Positions 18,750 through 27,613 of a stretch of 64,000 nt of DNA are shown one piece after another. The stretch is from Alloprevotella sp. oral taxon 473 str. F0040 (GTDB lineage: Bacteria > Bacteroidota > Bacteroidia > Bacteroidales > Bacteroidaceae). Each line of letters starts with the position of its first letter. The first letter of the stretch is position 1. Location of the stretch: contig NZ_KB290717.1 in NCBI RefSeq assembly GCF_000318095.2, forward strand, positions 37,058-101,057, read 5' to 3'. The position numbers and the translations under genes are program-made. Below the pieces are notes generated by a model. The model did not search any database. It saw only the letters and a list, made by a program, of their open reading frames with translations, and had not been told where the DNA came from.

Positions 18750-19346
18750 CTATTGTTGGGGTAGACTGACACCAAGCGCACGACTGATGAGTCGTTCCAC
18801 CACTACTACACTTTCCTCCATGGAGAGGCCTTGTCCTAAACGGTCGAACATGAAAGGAACTTCGATGCCCTTTATGGCATAGTGGATGACGTCGGCAGTG
18901 AGATTGACATGGTCTAGCTTGAAAATTCCTTTGGCCACACCTTCTCGCAAGATACTACGTAGTGCATGAAGTTCTTCAAGGTCAAACTTGCGACGTACGC
19001 GTTCCACCTTGTGGATGTCACTAAAAAATTCCGCACGGAGCGATCCATTACGTTTAACCACATCTTCTATGAGATGAAGGTGGGTGTAAATAATCTTCAC
19101 GATTTTCTCCTGTGGATCAATGGGGAGGTTCACCACTTTGTCCATCTCTTCTGACAGATGCTCTAGTTCATCTTCGATAACCGCATAATAGATGTCTTCC
19201 TTACTGCTAAAGTAGGTGTACATCGTGCGTCGACCTTTTTGAGAAGCTTGAGCGATATCGTTCATCGTGATACCATCAAAGCCTTGTTTGGCAAAGAGTT
19301 CACGAGCAACGGTAATGAGTTTCTGGCGAGTTTTACTGATAGACAT
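18750..19346 (-). CDS. TetR/AcrR family transcriptional regulator
   Basis: DNA-binding repressor-type protein of 198 residues. The N-terminal helix-turn-helix covers roughly residues 10-50 (LITVARELFAKQGFDGITMN, then AQASQKGRRTMYTYFSSKED). The C-terminal ligand domain is helical with no recognisable specificity. It precedes fabG by 35 bp in the same direction, so a role in lipid metabolism or autoregulation is plausible but not shown. A promoter is visible at 19373-19405. Confidence 0.9.
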   Translation of the reverse strand: MSISKTRQKLITVARELFAKQGFDGITMNDIAQASQKGRRTMYTYFSSKEDIYYAVIEDELEHLSEEMDKVVNLPIDPQEKIVKIIYTHLHLIEDVVKRNGSLRAEFFSDIHKVERVRRKFDLEELHALRSILREGVAKGIFKLDHVNLTADVIHYAIKGIEVPFMFDRLGQGLSMEESVVVVERLISRALGVSLPQQ

Positions 19347-19372
19347 GGTTGAGTGTCAATGAAATTCTGCTG

Positions 19373-19405
19373 CAAAGTTACGCATTTTTTCTAGAAGTGT
19401 GCAAT
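19373..19405 (-). promoter_or_regulatory. Promoter of tetR-fabG
   Basis: Minus-strand -7 box TAACTTTG (19373-19380) and -33 element ATTG (19402-19405), spacing 21 nt. Confidence 0.6.
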
Positions 19406-19520
19406 TTTTGTTCTGTTTTTCCTCGATAGCGATAAATTCTTGTGTCCTATATATCTGAGAGTTTAGTCTGTAAAATGGATGTCTTTCCCCTGGATATTAG
19501 TAAATGTCTGCCTTAGTTTT

Positions 19521-19556
19521 GAAAACGTCGGAGTGAATGATAGTGAAGTTCGGAGA
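19521..19556. repeat. CGGA-type intergenic motifs (site D)
   Basis: Two direct copies, AACGTCGGAGTGA and AAGTTCGGAGAAT, 22 nt apart in the 563-bp gap between the TetR gene and the YjdF-like gene. I see no gene in the rest of that gap. Confidence 0.4.
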
Positions 19557-19867
19557 ATAGAGCTTCTAAAGGGTGGAACTATTGATGTCAATTGAAGTAA
19601 AATCTTGATAATACTCTGTGTTTATGGAAAAATAGTAAGAATGTAGCTCTACTGTTTCCTTGCCTTGTTGGGTTGTTCTTGCTTTTAGTCGCACTTTTTC
19701 TGCTTTGTAGTTCCATAGGCTGCAGCTATGAATGCCATTGTACAAGGGCATTTAAAACTTCTGATAGTAGATTGTCTAGCATGTATATAAATCGAGGGAT
19801 GTGCTATATTTCGTGGTTGGCTCTAGCTCTTTAGAGAGGTATCGAGAAATTGTTATTGGCTGGATAA

Positions 19868-19905
19868 CAAAAATCCGCAATATCTACAATAAGATATTGC
19901 GGATT
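19868..19905 (-). terminator. Terminator after the YjdF-like gene
   Basis: Perfect 14-bp arms (19872-19885 and 19892-19905), 6-nt loop, followed by U residues in the minus-strand RNA. Confidence 0.9.
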
Positions 19906-19909
19906 GGAC

Positions 19910-20536
19910 TTAGTTTAGATTTTTTTGTCGGGAAAAATAGAAGCTTATGGCATAGATGCCACTAGTTATGGTTGAACCAACTAAGGCTAAAGCCATGTCT
20001 TTTTGTGCATCCCACATGTCTCCTTGTTGTCCGTTGTAGTAATCGGCCGATTCCGAGGCCATGACAATGGTAAGAGACCACTCAAACAGTTCGTAAATTA
20101 AACTTCCTGTCTGAATCATTAGCCAGGCCATAAAGAGAGCAGTCCAAGTGTTATCTTTAATCCATTGTTTTGCTAAGTGGAGCATAGAAGGTAGGATTAA
20201 CAATCCAAAGGAAAAATGAACAAGGCGGTCAAAATGGTTGCGTGGCGATTGAAAGAAATCTGCATCGACAATGTCTAGCGTAACAGCCCATTCTTTATAG
20301 GGAACATAGGAGTAGATGTAGTGAGCACCCAGGATATGGAGAAAAGTGAAGCATGCAATTCCAATAAAAGCAGGTAATGGAAGTTTGTTTCGGAATAAAT
20401 CTCTGGCAAGAGGTACAAAGAGTAAGAGCGTGCCAAGGTGTTGAAGCATTTGTTCGTTAGGGTATAGTGGGTCGATGCACGAAACTGCTGTGGCTACCAC
20501 TATCAATAGTACAAAGGCGAGTTTGATTTTATACAT
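19910..20536 (-). CDS. DUF2238 / YjdF-like inner-membrane protein
   Basis: Polytopic membrane protein of unknown function, about 208 residues from the ATG at 20536 (MYKIKLAFVLLIVVATAV). About six hydrophobic segments are visible. Conserved DUF2238 features are the central RNHFDRLVHFSFGLLILPS segment and the late YELFEWSL together with DMWDAQKDMALALVGS. The frame stays open to 20641 but the additional residues lie before the natural first membrane helix, so the shorter start is preferred. It lies alone between two terminators. Confidence 0.82.
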   Translation of the reverse strand: MYKIKLAFVLLIVVATAVSCIDPLYPNEQMLQHLGTLLLFVPLARDLFRNKLPLPAFIGIACFTFLHILGAHYIYSYVPYKEWAVTLDIVDADFFQSPRNHFDRLVHFSFGLLILPSMLHLAKQWIKDNTWTALFMAWLMIQTGSLIYELFEWSLTIVMASESADYYNGQQGDMWDAQKDMALALVGSTITSGIYAISFYFSRQKNLN

Positions 20537-20864
20537 ATCAATAAGTCCTAATATCGTTAGTCGTGAAAGGGAGAACAAGTCGTTCACGAAGTGCTTGATG
20601 TAGGGGGAAGAGAGACGAATGAAAAAAGAGTAACACGCCATATAAGGGAGCTAAGTGCCTACTTCTCTCTATATTTCTTACTTGAACTTTCTGTCAGAAC
20701 AAGCATGAAATTGTTCAGCTTAGGGCAAAAAAGAAAATTATAAACTTAAGAGTAGAGTCATATAGAACGGAAAGCTGTGTTGATTTCTCTGTCCTAAATG
20801 TAATCTATGGTAGATCTGTAAATAAGATAATTGGATAACTATTTTCAAGCTAGGTATAAATACA
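20537..20864. other. Gene-free region
   Basis: AT-rich, no supported gene or repeat seen. It should hold the promoter of the YjdF-like gene, but I could not identify a convincing -33/-7 pair. Confidence 0.4.
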
Positions 20865-20918
20865 TAGCATTGCATCTTTGTGAAGACTTAGAAGAAAACT
20901 ACAAAAGATGCAATGCTA
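20865..20918 (-). terminator. Terminator after purine nucleoside phosphorylase
   Basis: Perfect 15-bp arms TAGCATTGCATCTTT (20865-20879) and complement (20904-20918), 24-nt loop. Confidence 0.75.
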
Positions 20919-20946
20919 GGAAAGAGCTGCGAATTAGAGGTTTCCT

Positions 20947-21759
20947 TTAGCAGCTACGTTTAATCATTTCTCGCATGAGATCGGCCATAATAGGTTGAAC
21001 AGCGTTAGCGGCTACCTGTACTTCTTCGTGGCTGACTGCCACAATCTTACCTTCGACTCCTAGGTCGGTGATAATAGAGATTCCAAATACTCGGATGCCT
21101 GTGTGGTGTGCTACAATGACTTCTGGCACGGTAGACATGCCCACTGCATCACCACCAATGCGATAGTACATGCGATATTCTGCAGGAGTTTCAAAGGTGG
21201 GGCCTTGTGTGCCAACATACACGCCTTCGACATGGCGAATGCCCTTTTCTTGTGCGATGTTGCGAGCCAATTGAAGAAGCTCTGGATTATAGGCTGCGCT
21301 CATATCTGGGAAGCGTGGGCCAGTGGGGAAGTTCTTACCGCGAAGAGGATGTTCGGGGAAGAAGTTGATGTGGTCGGTAATGAACATGAGATCGCCAATG
21401 GCAAAATCAGGATTGACGCCCCCAGAAGCATTAGAAACAAAGAGAGTTTTCACACCAAGTTCGTGCATTACGCGGATGGGGAAGGTGACTTGCTTCATGT
21501 CATAACCTTCGTAGTAGTGGAATCGGCCTTGCATGGCAAGTACTTCTTTATCACCAAGGCGACCAAAAATAAGGCAACCAGAGTGACCTTCTACTGTAGA
21601 TACAGGAAAGTTAGGAATGTCGGCGTAGGGGAATTTCTCTATGACTTCGATTTCTTCTGCTAAACGTCCGAGACCAGTGCCCAAGACAATGGCGGTGGTG
21701 GGGCGAAGCGAGGTGTGGTCTTTAATCCACTGAGCAGTTTCTTGAATTTGAGCTAACAT
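20947..21759 (-). CDS. punA: Purine nucleoside phosphorylase (type I, trimeric)
   Basis: Cleaves purine (deoxy)ribonucleosides with phosphate in nucleotide salvage. The 270 residues show IVLGTGLGRLAEEIE with the phosphate-binding loop, VEGHSGCLIFG, the RFHYYEGYDM motif, VSNASGGVNPDF, TQGPTFETPAE, VGMSTVPEVIVA and ISIITDLG. These mark the low-molecular-mass trimeric type. Its start overlaps the 3' end of lpxK by 38 bp, so translation of the two is probably coupled and the gene ends a long operon (murB to this gene). Confidence 0.95.
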   Translation of the reverse strand: MLAQIQETAQWIKDHTSLRPTTAIVLGTGLGRLAEEIEVIEKFPYADIPNFPVSTVEGHSGCLIFGRLGDKEVLAMQGRFHYYEGYDMKQVTFPIRVMHELGVKTLFVSNASGGVNPDFAIGDLMFITDHINFFPEHPLRGKNFPTGPRFPDMSAAYNPELLQLARNIAQEKGIRHVEGVYVGTQGPTFETPAEYRMYYRIGGDAVGMSTVPEVIVAHHTGIRVFGISIITDLGVEGKIVAVSHEEVQVAANAVQPIMADLMREMIKRSC

Positions 21760-22792
21760 AACGCTGAATAATCTGGCGCAATGCTTCCGATTGTTCGAAG
21801 AGCACTTGCACGGTGATGGGAATAGGTTTTATCTTTTGTCGCACGTTTTCGGGCAGATTGAGTTGCTCCAGGCGAACGAAATCCTTTTCGGTGGTGAAGA
21901 GGGTGGGATAGTGTGCAGCACAAGCTATGATGTGAGCTCGGTCTGCGGTTGAGAAATGATGGTGATCAGCAAAAGCAAGATGTTTAAGAGTGATGCCTTG
22001 TCTTTGCAAATGTTCAACTAGTGGTCGAGGATTGGCTATGCCTGTGATAAGGAGGGCTTCTTTTGTAGCAAGAATGGGAGGGTATCCTATTGTGGTGAAG
22101 AATATAGGCAATTCCTCTGTAGAGGGGTGTAAAGGGTGGGCAGCCAGCAAAGCTGTTATCTTGGCAGTTTGTTGTGCTGTTGACAGATGCTGAGGACACT
22201 TAGTTACGATAATAACGTCTGCCCTTGATGCACCTTTAGCATTTTCTCTCAAACGACCTGCAGGAAGTAGAGAGTCTTCGTCATAGGTTTTTGCAAAATC
22301 TGTAAGTAGGATATTTAGACCTGGCGATACGTAGCGATGCTGAAATGAATCGTCCAGTACTATAACTTCCGGAGGATATTCGAGTTGCAATAATCTTTTG
22401 ACTCCAAGGACTCTTTTTTCGCACACTGCAGCAATGAAGTTGCGTTGGGCAAAGCGACGAAAGAGCTGTAGTGGTTCATCGCCTACCTCGTCAGCGGTGC
22501 TTGTGAAGGTGAGGAGACGAAAACCTCGAGTTTTGCGTCCATACCCTCTGGATAATACCGCAACGCGTTTATTCATTTCCAAGAGTTGCTCTACAATCCA
22601 TTGAGCATGAGGTGTCTTACCTGTTCCGCCGACAGCGAGATTTCCTACTCCTATAATAGGAAGGTCAAATTTTAGTGTGGGGAGATATCCATGGTCAAAG
22701 GCCCAATTACGTATACGTGTCACACCATCATAACACCATGCTAGAGGAAGTAGGACTGCGTGTAGGATTTGATGGGACAATGAGGAATACAT
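21722..22792 (-). CDS. lpxK: Tetraacyldisaccharide 4'-kinase
   Basis: Membrane-associated kinase that phosphorylates the lipid A precursor. From the ATG at 22792 it has about 356 residues. The N-terminal hydrophobic helix (HQILHAVLLPLAWCYDGV) leads into the P-loop GVGNLAVGGTGKTP and the VLSRGYGRKTRGF motif, then VIVLDDSFQHRYV and DVIIVTKCP. Longer starts would run into sppA, whose stop is at 22860, so the shorter start is chosen. It overlaps the following phosphorylase gene. Confidence 0.93.
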   Translation of the reverse strand: MYSSLSHQILHAVLLPLAWCYDGVTRIRNWAFDHGYLPTLKFDLPIIGVGNLAVGGTGKTPHAQWIVEQLLEMNKRVAVLSRGYGRKTRGFRLLTFTSTADEVGDEPLQLFRRFAQRNFIAAVCEKRVLGVKRLLQLEYPPEVIVLDDSFQHRYVSPGLNILLTDFAKTYDEDSLLPAGRLRENAKGASRADVIIVTKCPQHLSTAQQTAKITALLAAHPLHPSTEELPIFFTTIGYPPILATKEALLITGIANPRPLVEHLQRQGITLKHLAFADHHHFSTADRAHIIACAAHYPTLFTTEKDFVRLEQLNLPENVRQKIKPIPITVQVLFEQSEALRQIIQRYVSSNSRNCSVD

Positions 22793-22859
22793 AGACAATG
22801 AATAGGGCTTTGGAATACTCACCTGGTGTGGAGAATGAAATATCTGGCGTGCAGACTCT

Positions 22860-24641
22860 CTACTTGAAGTTAATTGAGAATGGAAGACGGGCTTGCATAT
22901 AATTGTGCTGTCCCACTTGGTGGAGCATTTGAAGAGGTTCGTAGTACTCACCAAGAGCTGTGCGAAGTTTACGTTCCATGTAGCTATCGGTATCTGTGCT
23001 AGATTTGAGATTGTCTAACCAACTTGGATTATTGGGATAGTTACTTATGTAGTAGTCCTGAGTTTTGGCTAGTTTTGCAGCATAAGTGATAGCTTCATTA
23101 AGACTACCGAGCTGGTCTACTAAACCAATTTGGAGTGCTTTTCGACCTGTCCAAACGCGACCTTGACCAATATTGTCAACTTCATTGATGCTCATTCTAC
23201 GTCCTGCCGCTGAACGTCCATCTGCCACACGTTTGAGGAAGAGAGCATAGCCATGATTTACATGCTTTTGCAAGGCAGCACCACCCAATTCATCAATACG
23301 CAGCGCACGGCCACCGAAGTCGGAAGCACGATTGGTCTTGACTACGTCAAAGTTCAAACCGAGTTTTTGGGTGAGAAGTTCACTTGCTTCAGGAATCATA
23401 GCAAAAATGCCGATAGACCCTGTGATGGTAGTGGGATCAGCAAAGATGCGTTGTGCACCGCAGGCCATGTAGTATCCACCCGAGGCTGCGACACCACCCA
23501 TGGAAACCACCACTGGCTTCTTTTGCTTGAGTAGTTGAACGGCTCGCCACATTTGTTCACTAGCGTAGGCTGAACCACCGCCCGAATTGATGCGGAGGAC
23601 AACGGCTTTGACGTGTTTGTCTTTGGCGAGTTTGTCAAGATCACTTACAACCTTTTCGCCTACGATTTCATTGTCTCCTCCCATTAGAACACCAGTTCCT
23701 GCTAAGTCAACGATGTTACCACTAGCATAGTAGACGGCAATTTGGTCATCTCCTTCTTGTTGCATCAAGGCCGATAGGGTGTTAGGAGTCACTAACTTCA
23801 TCTCACCGCCTGCACGTTGCTGAAGTAGTGCTCGTACTTGATCAATGTAGACAAGGTCGTCTACGAGTTTAAGCTGTTTATAATCCTTCGCATCGGTCAG
23901 CGCGAGATAGCGATCAGCATAAGAGTTGAGACTATCAGGAGAGAGTTGGCGAGAGGCTCCAACAGTAGTACACATATCTTTCCATAGTCCCCCAATTAAC
24001 TCTGACATTTGCAGACGGTTGGCTTCACTCATTTGCTTCAAAGTAAAAGGCTCTACCGCACTCTTGAACGTACCTACTTTAAATACTTGGGCTTTGATAC
24101 CGAGTTTCTCCATTAATCCCGTGTAGAAGGTCGTTTGCTGGGCAATACCATGCCAATCAAGCATCCCACTAGGATTGAGCAATACGCGGTCAGCCACTGA
24201 AGCTATGTAGTAAGTTCCTTGGCTATAGCTATCGGCATAGGCGATGATCCATTTTTTACTCTTCTTAAAGTCAAGCAAAGCACGGCGAAGCTCTTCGTTA
24301 GAGGCAAAATCAGATTGTAGAGCTCCACCTTCAAGGTAAATACCTTTGACCTGGTCATTCTCCTTGGCTACTTTGATGGCATCTATGAGCTGGTCTAATC
24401 CTTGTGTTGTCGTAGCTCCGTTATTACCTAGAAGAGCGGTAATGGGGTTTTCTGCTGGGGCTTGATCCACAAGTGTACCACTGAGAGATATTTTGAGAAC
24501 TGAATTGTCGTCAACTTTAGGTTGCTCACCACTAGATGCCATAAGTGCACCCAGCATAACGAAAAACATGATGAAGGTGAAAATGCTTACTATCACAAAA
24601 CCGACGATAGAAGCAAGGACATATTGCAAGAATTGTTTCAT
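22860..24641 (-). CDS. sppA: Signal peptide peptidase SppA (67-kDa type)
   Basis: Membrane-anchored serine protease that degrades cleaved signal peptides. The 593 residues have a single N-terminal membrane helix (about residues 8-35) and two tandem ClpP-like domains, the full 67K form. The catalytic Lys is in VGTFKSAVEPF (Lys193) and the Ser nucleophile in GVAASGGYYMACGA (Ser387), both intact. It lies 67 bp downstream of the exonuclease III gene and upstream of lpxK in the same orientation. Confidence 0.94.
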   Translation of the reverse strand: MKQFLQYVLASIVGFVIVSIFTFIMFFVMLGALMASSGEQPKVDDNSVLKISLSGTLVDQAPAENPITALLGNNGATTTQGLDQLIDAIKVAKENDQVKGIYLEGGALQSDFASNEELRRALLDFKKSKKWIIAYADSYSQGTYYIASVADRVLLNPSGMLDWHGIAQQTTFYTGLMEKLGIKAQVFKVGTFKSAVEPFTLKQMSEANRLQMSELIGGLWKDMCTTVGASRQLSPDSLNSYADRYLALTDAKDYKQLKLVDDLVYIDQVRALLQQRAGGEMKLVTPNTLSALMQQEGDDQIAVYYASGNIVDLAGTGVLMGGDNEIVGEKVVSDLDKLAKDKHVKAVVLRINSGGGSAYASEQMWRAVQLLKQKKPVVVSMGGVAASGGYYMACGAQRIFADPTTITGSIGIFAMIPEASELLTQKLGLNFDVVKTNRASDFGGRALRIDELGGAALQKHVNHGYALFLKRVADGRSAAGRRMSINEVDNIGQGRVWTGRKALQIGLVDQLGSLNEAITYAAKLAKTQDYYISNYPNNPSWLDNLKSSTDTDSYMERKLRTALGEYYEPLQMLHQVGQHNYMQARLPFSINFK

Positions 24642-24708
24642 ATAGCTGTGGGAGAAATGTGATGTTTACGTATAGCTATAGCCTTAATACAGGGGAAAGA
24701 GAACTCTT

Positions 24709-25461
24709 TTATTTAATAACTAATTCCACAGGACAGTGGTCACTTCCAAAAATCTCTTGATGGATGTCGGCAGAAACCAATCGATCGTTAAGACTTTGCG
24801 AGGTTACGAAGTAATCAATGCGCCATCCGGCATTCTTCTCTCTCGCTTTGAAACGATAACTCCACCAGGAATAACTATCAGTAAGGTCTGGATTAAAGAA
24901 ACGGTAGGTGTCTGTGAATCCTGCCTCTAAGAGTTGACTAAACTTTTGGCGTTCCTCGTCGGTAAAACCTGCATTTTTGCGATTGGTTTTAGGATTCTTC
25001 AAGTCTATCTCTTGGTGTGCCACATTGAGGTCGCCACAAATGACAACAGGCTTATGGGCATCGAGTTGTTGTACATAGGCACGGAAATCATCGTCCCAGG
25101 TCATGCGGTAGTCTAAACGGCGTAGTCCATCTTGGGAGTTAGGAGTGTAGACGGTGAGGAGGTAGAGATCTTCAAATTCAAGAGTGATGACGCGACCTTC
25201 ATGATCATGTTCTTCTATCCCCAGCCCGTAGCGAACGCTGAGAGGTTTGATACGTGTAAAAATACAAGTGCCCGAGTAACCTTTCTTTTCAGCATAGTTC
25301 CAATAGCTTTCATAGCCATCGAAGGCTATGTCTATCTGTCCTTCTTGTAATTTGGTTTCTTGTAGGCAGAAGCAGTCTGCATCTAGTTGAGCAAAACTTT
25401 CTTCAAATCCTTTTTCGCGACACGCGCGAAGACCATTGACATTCCAAGAGATAAATTTCAT
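24709..25461 (-). CDS. xth: Exodeoxyribonuclease III
   Basis: AP endonuclease / 3'-exonuclease of base excision repair. About 250 residues from the start at 25461 ([20 protein letters not shown]). Metal and catalytic residues appear in [42 protein letters not shown] and [11 protein letters not shown]. An ATG 3 bp upstream is an equally possible start; the open frame to 25512 adds residues outside the family. Confidence 0.95.
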   Translation of the reverse strand: MKFISWNVNGLRACREKGFEESFAQLDADCFCLQETKLQEGQIDIAFDGYESYWNYAEKKGYSGTCIFTRIKPLSVRYGLGIEEHDHEGRVITLEFEDLYLLTVYTPNSQDGLRRLDYRMTWDDDFRAYVQQLDAHKPVVICGDLNVAHQEIDLKNPKTNRKNAGFTDEERQKFSQLLEAGFTDTYRFFNPDLTDSYSWWSYRFKAREKNAGWRIDYFVTSQSLNDRLVSADIHQEIFGSDHCPVELVIK

Positions 25462-25534
25462 CATTGAGTTTTTGTGTGTTTCTATTACGAAAGAGTGAAT
25501 ACTAAGAAGCATTAAACAAGGCGAAGTGCGATGT

Positions 25535-26539
25535 TTAGAGAAACATTACTTCTGGATGCAACATAATCCCAAACTTTTGCTTTACATCTTGTTGAATGGT
25601 GTGTGCTAAATGTGAGACTTCTTCGCCCGTGGCCCCACCTTTGTTTATGAGCACTAAGGCTTGTTGGGGATGAACACCAGCATTACCTAATGATTTTCCT
25701 TTCCACTCAGCTTGTTCGATCAGCCAGCCAGCTGGAATCTTTACTCCATTAGGCATTGCGTAGTGTGGCATATTGGGAAATTGTTCCAATAAATCTTTTG
25801 CGACTTCGGGAGTAACGATGGGATTCATAAAGAATGAACCCGCACTTCCTATGACTTTAGGGTCGGGAAGTTTAGCACTTCTGATGTCAATAATGGCTTT
25901 TCTCAGGTCTGTGGCTCGAGCTGTGTCGAGTGGAATGCCAAGTTCAGCTAATCTTTGTGGAACGGATTTATGAGAAAGAATTGGAGTGAAGGTTTTCTTT
26001 AAGCGGAAGGTGACTTTTGTAATAATGTATTTGCCTCGCCAGTTGCCTTTAAACTCACTAAATCTATAGGAATAGTGACAGTCATCATGTTGGAGTGTAA
26101 CTACTTGTTGAGTCGCAACTTCCAGAGCCTCTACTGATACAATGAAGTCTCCAGCTTCTACGCCATAAGCTCCAACGTTTTGCACGGCAGATGCACCCAC
26201 TTCTCCCGGGATGTGAGAGAGATTTTCTAATCCATAGTATCCTTGGACTATCATCTGTGCTATGAAAGCGTCCATCTCTTCACCCGCCCCAACTCTAATG
26301 TCCACAGTCGTGTCGGTTTCATTGATTTTTTCCCACCCTTTAATGCCACTATGCAAGATCACTCCGTCGAAATGTGGATGAACAAAAAGGAGATTGCTAC
26401 CGGCACCAATGTGCAGCCAGCGTTGCTGGTTGAGCTGAGGAAGCAATGCTTGTAGTTCTTCCACAGAAGCATATTCAAAGAATGAATTGCAGGTAGCGGC
26501 TATGCCAAAAGTATTGTGAGCTGTGAGAGGGTAGGCCAT
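25535..26539 (-). CDS. murB: UDP-N-acetylmuramate dehydrogenase
   Basis: FAD enzyme that reduces UDP-GlcNAc-enolpyruvate in peptidoglycan synthesis. The 334 residues fit type I MurB. FAD-binding elements are [12 protein letters not shown] and [15 protein letters not shown]; the proton-donor Ser lies in [13 protein letters not shown], and the C-terminal Glu in LHPEVMFL. First gene of the murB-xth-sppA-lpxK-phosphorylase run, all on the minus strand with short gaps. Confidence 0.95.
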   Translation of the reverse strand: MAYPLTAHNTFGIAATCNSFFEYASVEELQALLPQLNQQRWLHIGAGSNLLFVHPHFDGVILHSGIKGWEKINETDTTVDIRVGAGEEMDAFIAQMIVQGYYGLENLSHIPGEVGASAVQNVGAYGVEAGDFIVSVEALEVATQQVVTLQHDDCHYSYRFSEFKGNWRGKYIITKVTFRLKKTFTPILSHKSVPQRLAELGIPLDTARATDLRKAIIDIRSAKLPDPKVIGSAGSFFMNPIVTPEVAKDLLEQFPNMPHYAMPNGVKIPAGWLIEQAEWKGKSLGNAGVHPQQALVLINKGGATGEEVSHLAHTIQQDVKQKFGIMLHPEVMFL

Positions 26540-26597
26540 ATCTCAAGCAAAAGGAGAAAAAGTGAAACGTATATGACTAAAAGCGAAGATGACAGTT

Positions 26598-27443
26598 TTA
26601 ATTATCAAGTTGAGTGAGAATCCATTCGCCATTCTTCTTTTTAAACGTCAATGTGCTTGCCATTCCTCCAGAGAGGGAAGAAATAGACAAGATGCGAAGG
26701 TTTGAATTTTTGTAAGTTTGACCGTAGAGGATATTGGTGAGCTGCGTGTGGGGGAGCTCAGGAGCGAAGTCTTTCCATTGAGCAGCAGAGATAGTGCCTT
26801 TGATGCGTTGAAAATTGTCATCATCGTAGGTCGTGAATTTTAGGGATTCTGCTACATGGGATTTTTGAAAGTCATCATCTAAGGCGAAGCGGTGGTAAAA
26901 ATTATAGAATTCGCTATTCACACTCTCTTCCATTGGCTGGTCGTTGAGAGATGTAAGTTTCCATTCACCTGCTTTGCGTTCAAAATGATAACTTTTGACA
27001 CGCTGGACTTCCAAGTTTAGTTCTTCCACAACTACCTTGCTTACAGAGGTGTCCTTAGACATCTTTGTTCCTTTATGGCTATCAAAGATGAGTGTGTAGA
27101 CTTCGTGAGCAGAATACATGCGATCAAACTTCCAAGCATTGCGAGCTATATACTTTGTTTGTCCATCTACTGTGTATGGCAATGGAAAGATTATGCGGGA
27201 ACGTTGGAACTTGCGATTCTTCATAAAGGCGAAAGCGAAGTCATCAAAAAATTCATCAGCTTTTTTAGGGGGAGCAACAGTATCTTGCTCCTCCATAATG
27301 GAGTCACTTGCGGTGACTGTGGTGTCTATTTGACTTGTATCGGCTGGGGTCGTGACTTCTGCAGAGGCATCATTGCGATTTTTACAGCCTCCCATAAGAA
27401 GGACTGTACCAGTTGCTGCTAAGAAGAGCGAATGAATCTTCAT
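26598..27443 (-). CDS. DUF4348 domain lipoprotein
   Basis: Predicted lipoprotein of about 281 residues with no known function, of a kind seen in Bacteroidales. The signal peptide from 27443 ends in a lipobox LMGGC (Cys20). A Thr/Asp/Ser-rich linker (about residues 21-60) is followed by the DUF4348-like region beginning ADEFFDDFAFAFMKN and ending KNGEWILTQLDN. The ATG at 27449 is an alternative start. Promoter at 27465-27495 gives a very short leader. Confidence 0.85.
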   Translation of the reverse strand: MKIHSLFLAATGTVLLMGGCKNRNDASAEVTTPADTSQIDTTVTASDSIMEEQDTVAPPKKADEFFDDFAFAFMKNRKFQRSRIIFPLPYTVDGQTKYIARNAWKFDRMYSAHEVYTLIFDSHKGTKMSKDTSVSKVVVEELNLEVQRVKSYHFERKAGEWKLTSLNDQPMEESVNSEFYNFYHRFALDDDFQKSHVAESLKFTTYDDDNFQRIKGTISAAQWKDFAPELPHTQLTNILYGQTYKNSNLRILSISSLSGGMASTLTFKKKNGEWILTQLDN

Positions 27444-27464
27444 AATCATTTTGATATATTGCGA

Positions 27465-27495
27465 CAAAGATACGTAAATCCTAGGAATGAACAAA
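27465..27495 (-). promoter_or_regulatory. Promoter of the DUF4348 gene
   Basis: Minus-strand -7 box TATCTTTG (27465-27472) and -33 box TTTG (27492-27495), spacing 19 nt. It abuts the terminator of the upstream S9 gene. Confidence 0.75.
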
Positions 27496-27530
27496 ACGAA
27501 AAGCGAGGCTTTTTGGCCTCGCTTTTTGTT
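27490..27530 (-). terminator. Terminator after the S9 peptidase gene
   Basis: 11-bp arms AAAAGCGAGGC (27499-27509) and complement (27516-27526) with a 6-nt loop, ending in U residues. Confidence 0.85.
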
Positions 27531-27613
27531 TTGAGTATCATTCGTTGGAAGATACCATTTTTGTCTTAGAAGAGTGCTATAATTCCGTCCGATAAAGAGT
27601 TTGAATATAGGTA